A DNA stretch of 64,000 nucleotides. Source: an uncultured Prevotellaceae bacterium (GTDB taxonomy: Bacteria; Bacteroidota; Bacteroidia; Bacteroidales; Bacteroidaceae). The DNA is taken from assembly GCA_902776475.1 (NCBI GenBank), contig CACYQD010000006.1, positions 1-64,000 of the forward strand. Direction: 5' to 3'. Both the position numbers and the translations under genes were made by a program. Position 1 is the first letter of the stretch. Every line of letters starts with the position of its first letter. Shown here in pieces: positions 51,956 to 59,981 of this stretch. The notes below the pieces were generated by a model, which saw only the letters and a list, made by a program, of their open reading frames with translations, did not search any database and was not told where the DNA came from.

Positions 51956-52738
51956 ATGAATAAAATCAACGAAGTATTCGCCAGACGGGGCGAGAAAAAA
52001 CTACTCAGTCTCTATTTCTGCGCAGGCACACCGACACTTGAGGGTACTGGCGACGTTATCCTGGCCATGCAGCGCCGCGGCATTGATTTCGTGGAAGTCG
52101 GCATCCCTTTCAGTGATCCGCTCGCCGACGGACCTGTCATTCAATCGGCTGCGACACAGGCATTGAAGAACGGCATGACCTTGCGGAAACTGTTTGGCCA
52201 GTTGTCCGCCATCAAGGACCAGGTGAACATACCACTTATCCTCATGGGATACCTGAACCCCATTCTGCACTACGGCATCGAGGCGTTCTGCCAGTCGTGC
52301 GCCGACAGCGGGGTCAGCGGCATGATTATCCCCGACCTGCCCTTCAAGGATTATCTGGAGATGGTGAAACCGGTCGCTGACCGCTATGACCTCCGTGTCA
52401 TCATGCTCATCACACCGGAGACAAGCGAGGAACGCATCCGTTTTATCGACGAGCACACCGAGGGTTTCATCTATATGGTCAGCAGCGCATCCATCACAGG
52501 AGCCCAGAAAAGCTTCGATGAAGCCAAGCAAGCCTATTTCAGCCGTATTGATGCGATGAATCTCCATCAGCCACGCATGATCGGTTTCGGCATCAGCAAT
52601 GCACAGACCCTCCGTGCCGCGCAGAACAATGCAGCGGGAGCCATCATCGGTTCAAAATTCGTCACCCTTCTCCAACAGGCCGAAGGTGATGCAGACAAGG
52701 CCCTGGACCAACTCTTCGAGGCCCTGAAAGCCGATTGA
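51956..52738 (+). CDS. trpA: Tryptophan synthase alpha chain
   Basis: A 260-residue (beta/alpha)8 enzyme that cleaves indole-3-glycerol phosphate to indole for TrpB. The catalytic residues are Glu47 and Asp58 in VEVGIPFSDPLADGP. The order trpB-E-G-D-C-A is the Bacteroidota arrangement, except that trpF is missing between trpC and trpA, where only 33 bases remain. Confidence 0.97.
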   Translation: MNKINEVFARRGEKKLLSLYFCAGTPTLEGTGDVILAMQRRGIDFVEVGIPFSDPLADGPVIQSAATQALKNGMTLRKLFGQLSAIKDQVNIPLILMGYLNPILHYGIEAFCQSCADSGVSGMIIPDLPFKDYLEMVKPVADRYDLRVIMLITPETSEERIRFIDEHTEGFIYMVSSASITGAQKSFDEAKQAYFSRIDAMNLHQPRMIGFGISNAQTLRAAQNNAAGAIIGSKFVTLLQQAEGDADKALDQLFEALKAD

Positions 52739-52814
52739 GAATCCTTTCAAAAAAATGATATGGCGATGTAATGGATTTATAATCGATTTTTTTCGTTTAT
52801 TCACATTTTTTATG

Positions 52815-52822
52815 TACCTTTG
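52815..52822 (+). promoter_or_regulatory. -7 box for the Na/Pi transporter gene
   Basis: TACCTTTG followed by T, 21 bases before the ATG at 52844. This suggests transcription separate from the trp operon. No terminator is obvious after trpA. Confidence 0.5.
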
Positions 52823-52843
52823 TAGAGTTAAACTACAAAAAAC

Positions 52844-54865
52844 ATGACAATCGCTATTGCATTCAAGCTTCTGGGCTCTTTAGCGCTCCTCATCTTTGGT
52901 ATGAAAATGATGAGTGAGGCATTGCAGAAACTTGCGGGCCCTCAACTTCGCCATGTACTCGGAGCCATGACCACCAATCGTTTTACCGGCATCCTGACCG
53001 GTGTGGTTGTCACGGCAGCCGTTCAGTCCTCTACTGCCACCACGGTGATGACCGTGTCGTTTGTCAACGCCACGCTCCTGACCCTGGCTCAGGCCATCTC
53101 GGTGATCATGGGCGCCAATATCGGAACAACGCTGACGGCATGGATCATGACCCTGGCCATGTCGGATGGCAATGGAGGTTCGGCTTTCAGCATCACGGAA
53201 CTGGTATTTCCGGCATTCATCGTGGCCATGTTTCTCATTTACAAGAAGAAGCACCGGATCGTGGGCGATTTCATCTTCGGCATCGCCTTCCTGTTCCTCG
53301 GCCTGGGCACGCTTCGCCAAACGGGTGTTGACATGAACCTGGGTGAGAATGAGGCTGTACTCCGTTTCTTCGCCTCCTTTGATCCCAACAGTTTCTCCAC
53401 GACAGTGCTGTTTCTGTTGATGGGTGGTGTGCTGACCATGTGCGTCCAGTCGTCGGCAGCGGTCATGGCTATCACGATGATCCTTTGTTCGAGCGGCGCT
53501 TTGCCTATCTATCAAGGCATTGCACTCGTCATGGGTGAGAATATCGGCACCACTGTCACTTCCAACCTTGCTGCACTCACAGCCTCGACGGAGGCACGCC
53601 GTGCGGCCTTCGCCCACATGTTCTTCAATCTCTTCGGTGTCTTCTGGATGTTGATTGTGCTACATCCATTCATCAACGGTGTATGTGGACTGGTGGGATA
53701 CGACGTGACGATGACCAAGGAGGCTGCGGGCCAGACTGCATTTCTGGCCAATGCCGCCAAGTTGAGTGTGGTGCTGGCCGCCTTCCATACCTGTTTCAAC
53801 ATCGCCAACACGTTTATCCTTGTCTGGTTCATTCCGCAGATCGAACGCCTGGTATGTTATGTCATCCGTCCGAAACAGAGCAAGTCAGAGGAAGTTGTCC
53901 ACCTGCAGCTGATTGAAGGCGGTCTGATGGCCACCCCGGAAATCGCGGTCCTTCAGGCTCAGAAAGAGGTTGCCAATTTTGCCGAGCGGATGCAGCGCAT
54001 GTTTGGCATGGTATGCAACCTTCTTGACGAGAAAGACCGCAAGGAAAGTGAGCGTTTGTGGGAGCGCATCGAGAAATATGAGGGTATCGCCGACAACATG
54101 GAGATTGAGATAGCCAACTATCTGGAGAAGGTGAGCAACGACCATCTCTCTGATGAGACGAAAAGCAAGATCCGCTCGATGCTCCGCCAGGTCAGCGAGT
54201 TGGAGAGCGTCGGTGATGCTTGTTTCAACATTTCCCGGACATTGCACCGCAAGCATGAGGGCAAAGAGGACTTCACCGAAGAGCAATACACCCAACTGCA
54301 TAACATGTTCCGCCTTGTCAACGAGAGTCTGGCGCAGATGACAGTCATTGTGCATGGGCGCCGTGAGAACCAGACCCTTGACTTATCCCAGGAAATCGAG
54401 CGCGACATCAACGCATTGCGCGACCAACTGAAACAGCAGAATATCCAAAGCGTAAACACTCACCAGTACTCCTACACCCTCGGTACCATTTTCGTGGACA
54501 TCATCAGCGAGTGTGAGAAACTGGGTGACTATGTGATGAACGTGATTGAAGCCCGCGTCGGCCGTATGACTCTCCGTTATCGCGGACTGTCCATCAACGT
54601 GGAAAAGAAAACGGTTATGGTCGATGGTGAGTTCGTTGCCCTCACCCGTACGGAATTCTCCCTGCTTCAACTGCTGTTGTCAAATCGTGGCAAGGTCTAT
54701 TCCCGCGAGAAACTGAGGCAGGCCATCTGGAGTGATGTGGTCGTGACAGACCGCACGGTGGATGTGGCCATCACACGCCTGCGCAAGAAAATCGGTCCTT
54801 ATGGTGTGCATATCGTCAACCGTGAAGGATCCGGCTATTGCTACGATGAAACTGTGGAACACTGA
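52844..54865 (+). CDS. Na/Pi-cotransporter-PhoU protein with a PhoB-type winged-helix domain
   Basis: A 673-residue protein with three parts. Residues 1-340 are a PNaS-type Na+/phosphate cotransporter core with the duplicated QSS motifs (VQSSTATTV at 60-68 and VQSSAAVMA at 201-209) and GANIGTT/GENIGTT loops (90 and 231). Residues about 360-570 are a PhoU-like helical domain (ANFAERMQRMFGMV, ELESVGDACFNISRTLHRK). Residues about 577-670 are an OmpR/PhoB-type winged helix: FVALTRTEFSLLQLLLSNRG, SREKLRQAIW, then the recognition helix DRTVDVAITRLRKKIG and a final GSGYCYDE. The usual family length is about 560-600 and ends after PhoU. The frame is continuous with no sign of a shift. This implies phosphate transport joined to a membrane-tethered DNA-binding output, which is inference. 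Confidence 0.92.
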   Translation: MTIAIAFKLLGSLALLIFGMKMMSEALQKLAGPQLRHVLGAMTTNRFTGILTGVVVTAAVQSSTATTVMTVSFVNATLLTLAQAISVIMGANIGTTLTAWIMTLAMSDGNGGSAFSITELVFPAFIVAMFLIYKKKHRIVGDFIFGIAFLFLGLGTLRQTGVDMNLGENEAVLRFFASFDPNSFSTTVLFLLMGGVLTMCVQSSAAVMAITMILCSSGALPIYQGIALVMGENIGTTVTSNLAALTASTEARRAAFAHMFFNLFGVFWMLIVLHPFINGVCGLVGYDVTMTKEAAGQTAFLANAAKLSVVLAAFHTCFNIANTFILVWFIPQIERLVCYVIRPKQSKSEEVVHLQLIEGGLMATPEIAVLQAQKEVANFAERMQRMFGMVCNLLDEKDRKESERLWERIEKYEGIADNMEIEIANYLEKVSNDHLSDETKSKIRSMLRQVSELESVGDACFNISRTLHRKHEGKEDFTEEQYTQLHNMFRLVNESLAQMTVIVHGRRENQTLDLSQEIERDINALRDQLKQQNIQSVNTHQYSYTLGTIFVDIISECEKLGDYVMNVIEARVGRMTLRYRGLSINVEKKTVMVDGEFVALTRTEFSLLQLLLSNRGKVYSREKLRQAIWSDVVVTDRTVDVAITRLRKKIGPYGVHIVNREGSGYCYDETVEH

Positions 54866-54878
54866 CAGATAGCTGCAG

Positions 54879-56174
54879 TTATTTCAGAGTGATAATATCA
54901 CTCCAGCGTGTGGTGGGATTCTTGCTCTTGAAATCATGCTTGATGGCATTGGCAAAAACATCAGCTTTGCCAATGCCATTTTTTTGTGTATATTGCTGTG
55001 AGCCAAGGACGATGGTTTCTGAACCATTGGTTTTGTTAATGCGGTCGATGACAGCATCCAGTCGCCTCATCCGCTCAAACTGTTCGGCATTGATGTCAAA
55101 CAAATCCTGCTGGATTGGACTATTGGGGCCTATGCCCATGACGATGACTCCCGCTTTCTTGTATCGGTAGCCCTCCCGGTAGATTTGAGTGAGGACATCA
55201 CATGCCGCCTTTACAATGGTGATGGTGGAATTGGAAGGGGTGATCAGCCTTTTCTCCTGATAGTTGGAATATTGGGCCAAATCTTCACGGAAAGGGTTGG
55301 TGTGGATAAAAACGGAGACGATGGAAGCTACCGTGGACTGGCGTCTCAACTTCTCGGCGCAACGGGCAGCATAATTGGAAACCTGTGTACGAAGAGAATC
55401 CAGGTCTTCAATCATGCCATTGAAACTCCTGCTCGTGCAGATGCTCTTTTTGCTGGCCATCACTTCATCGGGCACGCAGTCTTCGCCGTTGAGTTCACGC
55501 CATGTACGCAGGATAACCACGTTGTTGAACACCGACCTGACCCAGGACTCATGGTGTAGGGAAAAGTCATAAGCTGTCTTCACGCCTTGAGCATCAAGGC
55601 GAGCCGCATACCGCCGGCCAATGCCCCACACCTCCTCGATGGGATACAGTTTGAGGGCTTTGACTCTTTTTTCTTCGGAATCAATCAGACAACAGTGGCG
55701 ATATCCCTGATATTTCTTCGCAAAATGGCTGGCCATTTTCGCCAAGGTCTTATTGGGTGCAATACCGATGCTGACAGGCATTCCCACACCCGTCTTGATG
55801 CGTTTGTGGAGATTCTCACCCCATGCTTTGAGATCGATATGCTGCATCCCGTCAAGGTGAACGAAACACTCGTCGATGCTGTATCGGAAATAGGCAGGAG
55901 CCTCTTTGCGGATTATATCCATGACGCGGCCCGTCATTTCACCATACAACTCATAATTGGAGGAAAAGACAGCTATTTTCTGGTTGGGGAACAAATCTGC
56001 CAACTGATAATAAGGTGTGCCAGCTTTGATTCCCATCCGCTTGGCCTCATTGGACCTGGCCACCACACAACCGTCATTATTCGAAAGCACGACCACGGGT
56101 TTGTCTTTCAGGTCTGGCCGGAAGACGCGCTCACATGAGACGTAACAATTGTCACAGTCGATAACGCCGTACAT
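54879..56174 (-). CDS. umuC: UmuC-type Y-family DNA polymerase
   Basis: A 431-residue Y-family polymerase of the UmuC type. Motifs: GVIDCDNCYVSCERVFRP at the start, SNNDGCVVARSNEAK, YSIDECFVHLDGM near residue 105 and the SKKSICTSRSFN segment in the little finger. The first codon of the longer frame is TTG; the ATG at 56174 is preferred. The partner umuD lies about 8.2 kb away on the same strand. It is convergent with the Na/Pi transporter gene (13 bases between). Confidence 0.94.
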   Translation of the reverse strand: MYGVIDCDNCYVSCERVFRPDLKDKPVVVLSNNDGCVVARSNEAKRMGIKAGTPYYQLADLFPNQKIAVFSSNYELYGEMTGRVMDIIRKEAPAYFRYSIDECFVHLDGMQHIDLKAWGENLHKRIKTGVGMPVSIGIAPNKTLAKMASHFAKKYQGYRHCCLIDSEEKRVKALKLYPIEEVWGIGRRYAARLDAQGVKTAYDFSLHHESWVRSVFNNVVILRTWRELNGEDCVPDEVMASKKSICTSRSFNGMIEDLDSLRTQVSNYAARCAEKLRRQSTVASIVSVFIHTNPFREDLAQYSNYQEKRLITPSNSTITIVKAACDVLTQIYREGYRYKKAGVIVMGIGPNSPIQQDLFDINAEQFERMRRLDAVIDRINKTNGSETIVLGSQQYTQKNGIGKADVFANAIKHDFKSKNPTTRWSDIITLK

Positions 56175-56207
56175 CAAGAAGGGGTTGTGGGATGGACTTT
56201 GGGGGGA

Positions 56208-56244
56208 AGAAAAAAAATGGGGTGATTTTGATTCATCACCCCAT
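56208..56244 (-). terminator. Rho-independent terminator of the gene at 56261-56773
   Basis: On the minus strand a 10-bp stem (ATGGGGTGAT/ATCACCCCAT, 56217-56244) with an eight-base loop is followed by a T-rich tract (TTTTTTTTCTT), 17 bases past the stop codon of the secreted protein gene. Confidence 0.85.
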
Positions 56245-56260
56245 CGTATTCATGTTGGAT

Positions 56261-56773
56261 TTAATAATATACAATCGTGCGTGGTGCCTCCATGGACTGT
56301 CCCATCACAGATGTCTTGCGGCTGATCCAGTTGCCTTTGTCATCGTATTTATAGTCCGAATGCTCAATCACCATCTCCTGGCCCATCATGTTCATGGTCT
56401 GCTTGATCAGTTCACCCTTATCGTTGTAAACGTAGTTCATGGGCATCTCCTGACCCATTGCGCTGGTCGTCTGGGTCTTGATCCTGCCATTTTCCCACTT
56501 ATAGGTGGCCTTCAAGGACATTCCCTGTGCTTCCACCTCAGCTGACTGCAGGTAGCCGTTCTCATCATACGTGGCATTCTTCAGGTTTTCCTGCTTGCCA
56601 TCCTGGGTGAAGGTGATTGTCTGACTCTGGCCCATCATGGAAGTGGTAATGGACTTGACAGCACCCTTGGCATCATTGGCTTCCACATCGTGGAACTTGG
56701 TTTGTGCCTGCATAGCAAAAGGAAGTGCGAGCAGGGCAAGCGTCATCAACGCAGTTTTCAAAGTTTTTTTCAT
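56261..56773 (-). CDS. Small secreted protein with YD-like repeats
   Basis: A 170-residue protein from the ATG at 56773, which gives a clean signal peptide (residues 1-23, PFAMQAQ). The mature part consists of about five strand-turn repeats with the pattern MMGQ, then a short turn, then YDENGYLQSA or YDDKGNWISR. This looks like the YD/RHS-type repeat seen in many Bacteroidota secreted proteins. Methionine-glycine-glutamine recurs (MMGQSQ, AMGQEM, MMGQEM, VMGQSM), which is unusual. No function is assigned. A strong terminator follows. Confidence 0.8.
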   Translation of the reverse strand: MKKTLKTALMTLALLALPFAMQAQTKFHDVEANDAKGAVKSITTSMMGQSQTITFTQDGKQENLKNATYDENGYLQSAEVEAQGMSLKATYKWENGRIKTQTTSAMGQEMPMNYVYNDKGELIKQTMNMMGQEMVIEHSDYKYDDKGNWISRKTSVMGQSMEAPRTIVYY

Positions 56774-56929
56774 TTCAAAAGATTTTAAGTTGATATAATC
56801 AAGATAGAGCCATCTGTCCGCAGAAAACCTTGGCACAGGGCTGACTTCTGATTCATTTGACGTATATGTAGTCAGATAGTTTAATTAAAAATGTGTTTTT
56901 TTATCATAGGAAATCTATCCGTGATTATC

Positions 56930-57454
56930 TCAGTGATGTTCCCCAATGATTTTTTCCATCCATATCATGTCATACCACCTGCCGAACTTTTTCCCGCACT
57001 GATGAAAATGCGCCACCTGTGTGTAGCCAAGACGTTCATGGAAACGGACGCTGTCGAGGGTGAGGTATTCGTCTTCAGGTTGGATATAAGAGATGCAGGC
57101 ATTCATGTTGAGTATGCCCCGTGACCGCAGAGACTCTTCCAAGGCCCCGTGAAGCAGTCGTCCGATGCCGTGGTGCCGGATGGTCTCATCCACATAGATG
57201 GAGGTCTCCACCGACCACTGATAAGCTGCCCGTTCCTTGAAGGCGCTGGCATAAGCATAACCCACAATACGGTCATCTGCCTGAGCCACTATCCAAGGAT
57301 AGCGTGTCAGATGACTGGCAATGCGTTTTCTGAACTCCTCCACTGTCGGCACGTCATACTCAAATGTGATGGCGGTCTTCTCAACGTATGGAGCATAGAT
57401 GTCGAGCATCTGTTCCGCATCGTCGATTGTGGCCATTCTCAAGTGTATCTTCAT
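56930..57454 (-). CDS. GNAT acetyltransferase, phosphinothricin-type
   Basis: A 174-residue GNAT protein. The acetyl-CoA loop is RHHGIGRLLHGAL; the opening IRMATIDDAEQMLDIYAPYV-type motif (LRMATIDDAEQMLDIYAPYV) and FHQCGKKFGRWYDMIWME at the end are characteristic of the phosphinothricin/methionine sulfoximine acetyltransferase branch. The natural substrate is probably an amino acid analogue or polyamine. It is 12 bases downstream of the Memo-AMMECR1 gene on the same strand and probably co-transcribed. Confidence 0.92.
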   Translation of the reverse strand: MKIHLRMATIDDAEQMLDIYAPYVEKTAITFEYDVPTVEEFRKRIASHLTRYPWIVAQADDRIVGYAYASAFKERAAYQWSVETSIYVDETIRHHGIGRLLHGALEESLRSRGILNMNACISYIQPEDEYLTLDSVRFHERLGYTQVAHFHQCGKKFGRWYDMIWMEKIIGEHH

Positions 57455-57466
57455 CTGATTGAATGA

Positions 57467-58957
57467 TTAGAAAACAATGGCTTCATAGACATACAATTCG
57501 GCATCCCGCCATCCGTTCCATCCGATACCTGCTTTGTCCTGAGCGCAGTGGCCCACGAATTCCTCCTTTGTCCAATTGACTTCATCTGCCACCTGCGGCA
57601 AGAAAGTTCCGCTCCGGTCACCTTTTCTGATATAGATGCCATGTTTGTGGAGTTGGAACTCATCCAGGGAATGGATACGCCGCCTTGGAGTAAGAACGGA
57701 AATCTCTACTTTGATGTCCGGGAGTTCATCTCTTCTGAGCGGAGAGAACCTATGGTCCTCGAATGCAGCGGCCTGGGCCATCTCTTGGACCAGTTCATGC
57801 AAAGCCACATCTTCACCGAAATAGCCGATACAGCCTCTCAGCCGTCCGTTCTTGGTCAACGTGACAAAAGCGCCGCATTTACGCTGAAGCACAGATGACC
57901 CCACGCTGACGGTATCGACAGGAAGGCCGAAAGCCGACTTGATACTATTCAACGCGATTGTCTTCAGTTTCAGTTTGTCCTCCTCTGAAAGTGAGAAAGA
58001 ATCACTTTCCGTTCTGGAGGGAGTGCTGTTCTTTCTATACACTGCGAAAGCATGGTATCCCACCACTCTGTCACGCCCATGTAAGTCGGCATCACCAGAA
58101 TTCTGGTAGAGCAGGTGGACGATATCATATTGTTTGTCAAGCAATAGCATCAGCGAAATGATGGCAAATTCACCACATGCACTGGTGGCCAAATTGCGAA
58201 TGCCACGATGGGCATTGTCCTCCAACACTTTGATGAACCGTTCCACATCACCCGTGAGGAGGGCGTTCTTTGTATTCTCATCTACACGGCATGCGTCGTT
58301 ATAGGAAGGATAATGGGAGAAGTCACTGCTGATGACAAACAAGTTCTTGTCGTTGAAATAGGGCCGCAGGACATCGGCTATCCGATTGAGTTTTCTCCAG
58401 TCATTGGTGCTGACCACGATGGGAACAATAGGAGGAACGGTTGGCAAACGTCGTTGAAGAAATGGCAATTGTACCTCAAGACAATGTTCACGGTCATGAG
58501 CTTTCTCTTCGTAATGAAAAACAGGATCAGCAGAAGCCAGCTGACGGCCAGTCGCCCGGTCCACAGCGACCCTGCCCAGTGGAGTCTGGTATTGGTCAAC
58601 GGCGAAATTGACCGATGCGCCGTCAAGCCATTCATGATGACTTGGTCCAATCAGGAAAATTCTCTCATACCGCTGTTTGGGGTCGATTCTCATAAATGCC
58701 GCTGCTGCCACATTTCCAGAAAAGACATATCCGGCATGCGGAACGATGATAGCGGCAAGACGGCGCTCATCTGTGTATGGGGCATGATTGTTCAGAAAAC
58801 TATCCACCTCGTGGCTGAGAATCTCGGGGTCACTCTCATAGAATCTACCAGCCTGCGTGGCAGGCCTTACAATGGCCTCGGGCTGCGTGTTGTCATGGAT
58901 CTGGATGGGAATCATGGTCATCAATAAAGAAAAAAGGGAAAGGATAATCATTCTCAT
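57467..58957 (-). CDS. Fused Memo-AMMECR1 protein (AmmeMemoRadiSam B+A) with N-terminal signal
   Basis: A 496-residue protein. Residues 1-19 are a hydrophobic signal-like segment (MRMIILSLFSLLMTMIPI). Residues about 28-300 are a Memo-like domain (VRPATQAGRFYESD, IIVPHAGYVFSGNVAA, GPSHHEWLDG, SSDFSHY with the metal-binding histidines). Residues about 320-496 are an AMMECR1 domain (CGAFVTLTKNGRLRGCIGYF, LPDIKVEISVLTP). These two domains with a radical SAM protein form the AmmeMemoRadiSam group, for which no reaction is established. The radical SAM gene is not within this window. The N-terminal signal suggests export, unusual for the cytosolic homologues; it may instead be a membrane anchor. Confidence 0.88.
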   Translation of the reverse strand: MRMIILSLFSLLMTMIPIQIHDNTQPEAIVRPATQAGRFYESDPEILSHEVDSFLNNHAPYTDERRLAAIIVPHAGYVFSGNVAAAAFMRIDPKQRYERIFLIGPSHHEWLDGASVNFAVDQYQTPLGRVAVDRATGRQLASADPVFHYEEKAHDREHCLEVQLPFLQRRLPTVPPIVPIVVSTNDWRKLNRIADVLRPYFNDKNLFVISSDFSHYPSYNDACRVDENTKNALLTGDVERFIKVLEDNAHRGIRNLATSACGEFAIISLMLLLDKQYDIVHLLYQNSGDADLHGRDRVVGYHAFAVYRKNSTPSRTESDSFSLSEEDKLKLKTIALNSIKSAFGLPVDTVSVGSSVLQRKCGAFVTLTKNGRLRGCIGYFGEDVALHELVQEMAQAAAFEDHRFSPLRRDELPDIKVEISVLTPRRRIHSLDEFQLHKHGIYIRKGDRSGTFLPQVADEVNWTKEEFVGHCAQDKAGIGWNGWRDAELYVYEAIVF

Positions 58958-58982
58958 GGCTTGTTCTCATCGGTTGGACATC

Positions 58983-59714
58983 CTAAACGGCGGGGGCAGT
59001 ATTCACAGAAGTCTGCCTGACGACATCCTGGATGACCAGTCCCGCCAGTGTGAAACCGAAAACAGCTGTAATGTGCGACAAAGAGCCATTGGCTCCATCA
59101 GGAGAGGTCTGTCTGTTTTTGAGAAGTTCATCAGAGAAGACGCATTTGAACTTCCGTTTGGGGAAAGTGCCCTCTCGCTTGAACCGGTTGCGGAGGGCGC
59201 GGGCAAGCGGGTCACCATGCACCTTCCAGAATTCTCCCACTTGTATCCGGGTGGGGTCAAGTTTCAATGCCGCCCCCATTGAGGAAAAGAGGCGGGCCTG
59301 CGTCTGGGTGGTTCTCAGAATCAGTTCTGCTTTGTCTTTCAGGGAATCAATGGCATCGATCACATAATCATAGGTGTCTAATTCGAATTGGTCTGCAGTA
59401 GCCTCATTGAAGACTTGGTGCATGGCCGTTATCTGAGCAGATGGATTGATCTCGTTCAGCCTTTGACGGAGGACATCCACCTTCACGCATCCGATGGTTT
59501 TGCTTGTGGCCATCAATTGGCGGTTGATATTGGAAGCGCACACCTTATCATTGTCAACGATAGTCAGATGGTGGACACCTGTCCGTACCAGACATTCCGC
59601 ACACCAAGATCCTACTCCACCCACGCCGAACACGATAACCCGGATTTCGGACAATCGTTTCGTGTTCTCTTCGCCGAGGAGCAGTTGGGTCCTGCTGAAC
59701 AGATAATCTTCCAT
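58983..59714 (-). CDS. tcdA: tRNA threonylcarbamoyladenosine dehydratase
   Basis: A 243-residue ThiF/E1-like enzyme that cyclises t6A to ct6A in tRNA. From the ATG at 59714 the protein opens with the family start FSRTQLLLGEENTKRL. The ATP-binding loop is VFGVGGVGSWCAECL and the adenylation-associated YVIDAIDSLKDKAELI follows. It lacks the catalytic-cysteine insertion of MoeB-type enzymes. It lies 25 bases upstream of the Memo-AMMECR1 gene on the same strand. The frame is open to 59777, but only from the ATG at 59714 does the sequence align with the family. Confidence 0.93.
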   Translation of the reverse strand: MEDYLFSRTQLLLGEENTKRLSEIRVIVFGVGGVGSWCAECLVRTGVHHLTIVDNDKVCASNINRQLMATSKTIGCVKVDVLRQRLNEINPSAQITAMHQVFNEATADQFELDTYDYVIDAIDSLKDKAELILRTTQTQARLFSSMGAALKLDPTRIQVGEFWKVHGDPLARALRNRFKREGTFPKRKFKCVFSDELLKNRQTSPDGANGSLSHITAVFGFTLAGLVIQDVVRQTSVNTAPAV

Positions 59715-59905
59715 GATCATAACCATATGATGATATAGTATATAACGTGAAACACGCTTCCATATTGCCAATCGCATCTAAAACTTTATCTCCAAAACTG
59801 TATATCCAATCTCACCGACACCCCGATATCGTTTGCCGGAAGACAACGGCACCTGAGGCGGAATGGCAGATGTGAAAACAAATTGTTAAATATATGCGGA
59901 TTTTG

Positions 59906-59936
59906 TTGCAGAATCTAAAAATATGTTGTATTTTTG
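59906..59936 (+). promoter_or_regulatory. Promoter of dcuB
   Basis: TTG at 59906-59908 and TATTTTTG at 59929-59936 followed by C, 45 bases before the ATG. No other feature is seen in the 267-base gap between tcdA and dcuB. Confidence 0.55.
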
Positions 59937-59981
59937 CAACTATAAAATGAAAAACATTTTCAGAATTTAATATATAATACT

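Noticed and set aside
54887-54903. Hairpin GAGTGAT-AAT-ATCACTC near the end of umuC
   Set aside because: It lies inside the umuC coding end and has no T-tract; probably a coincidence of coding sequence.
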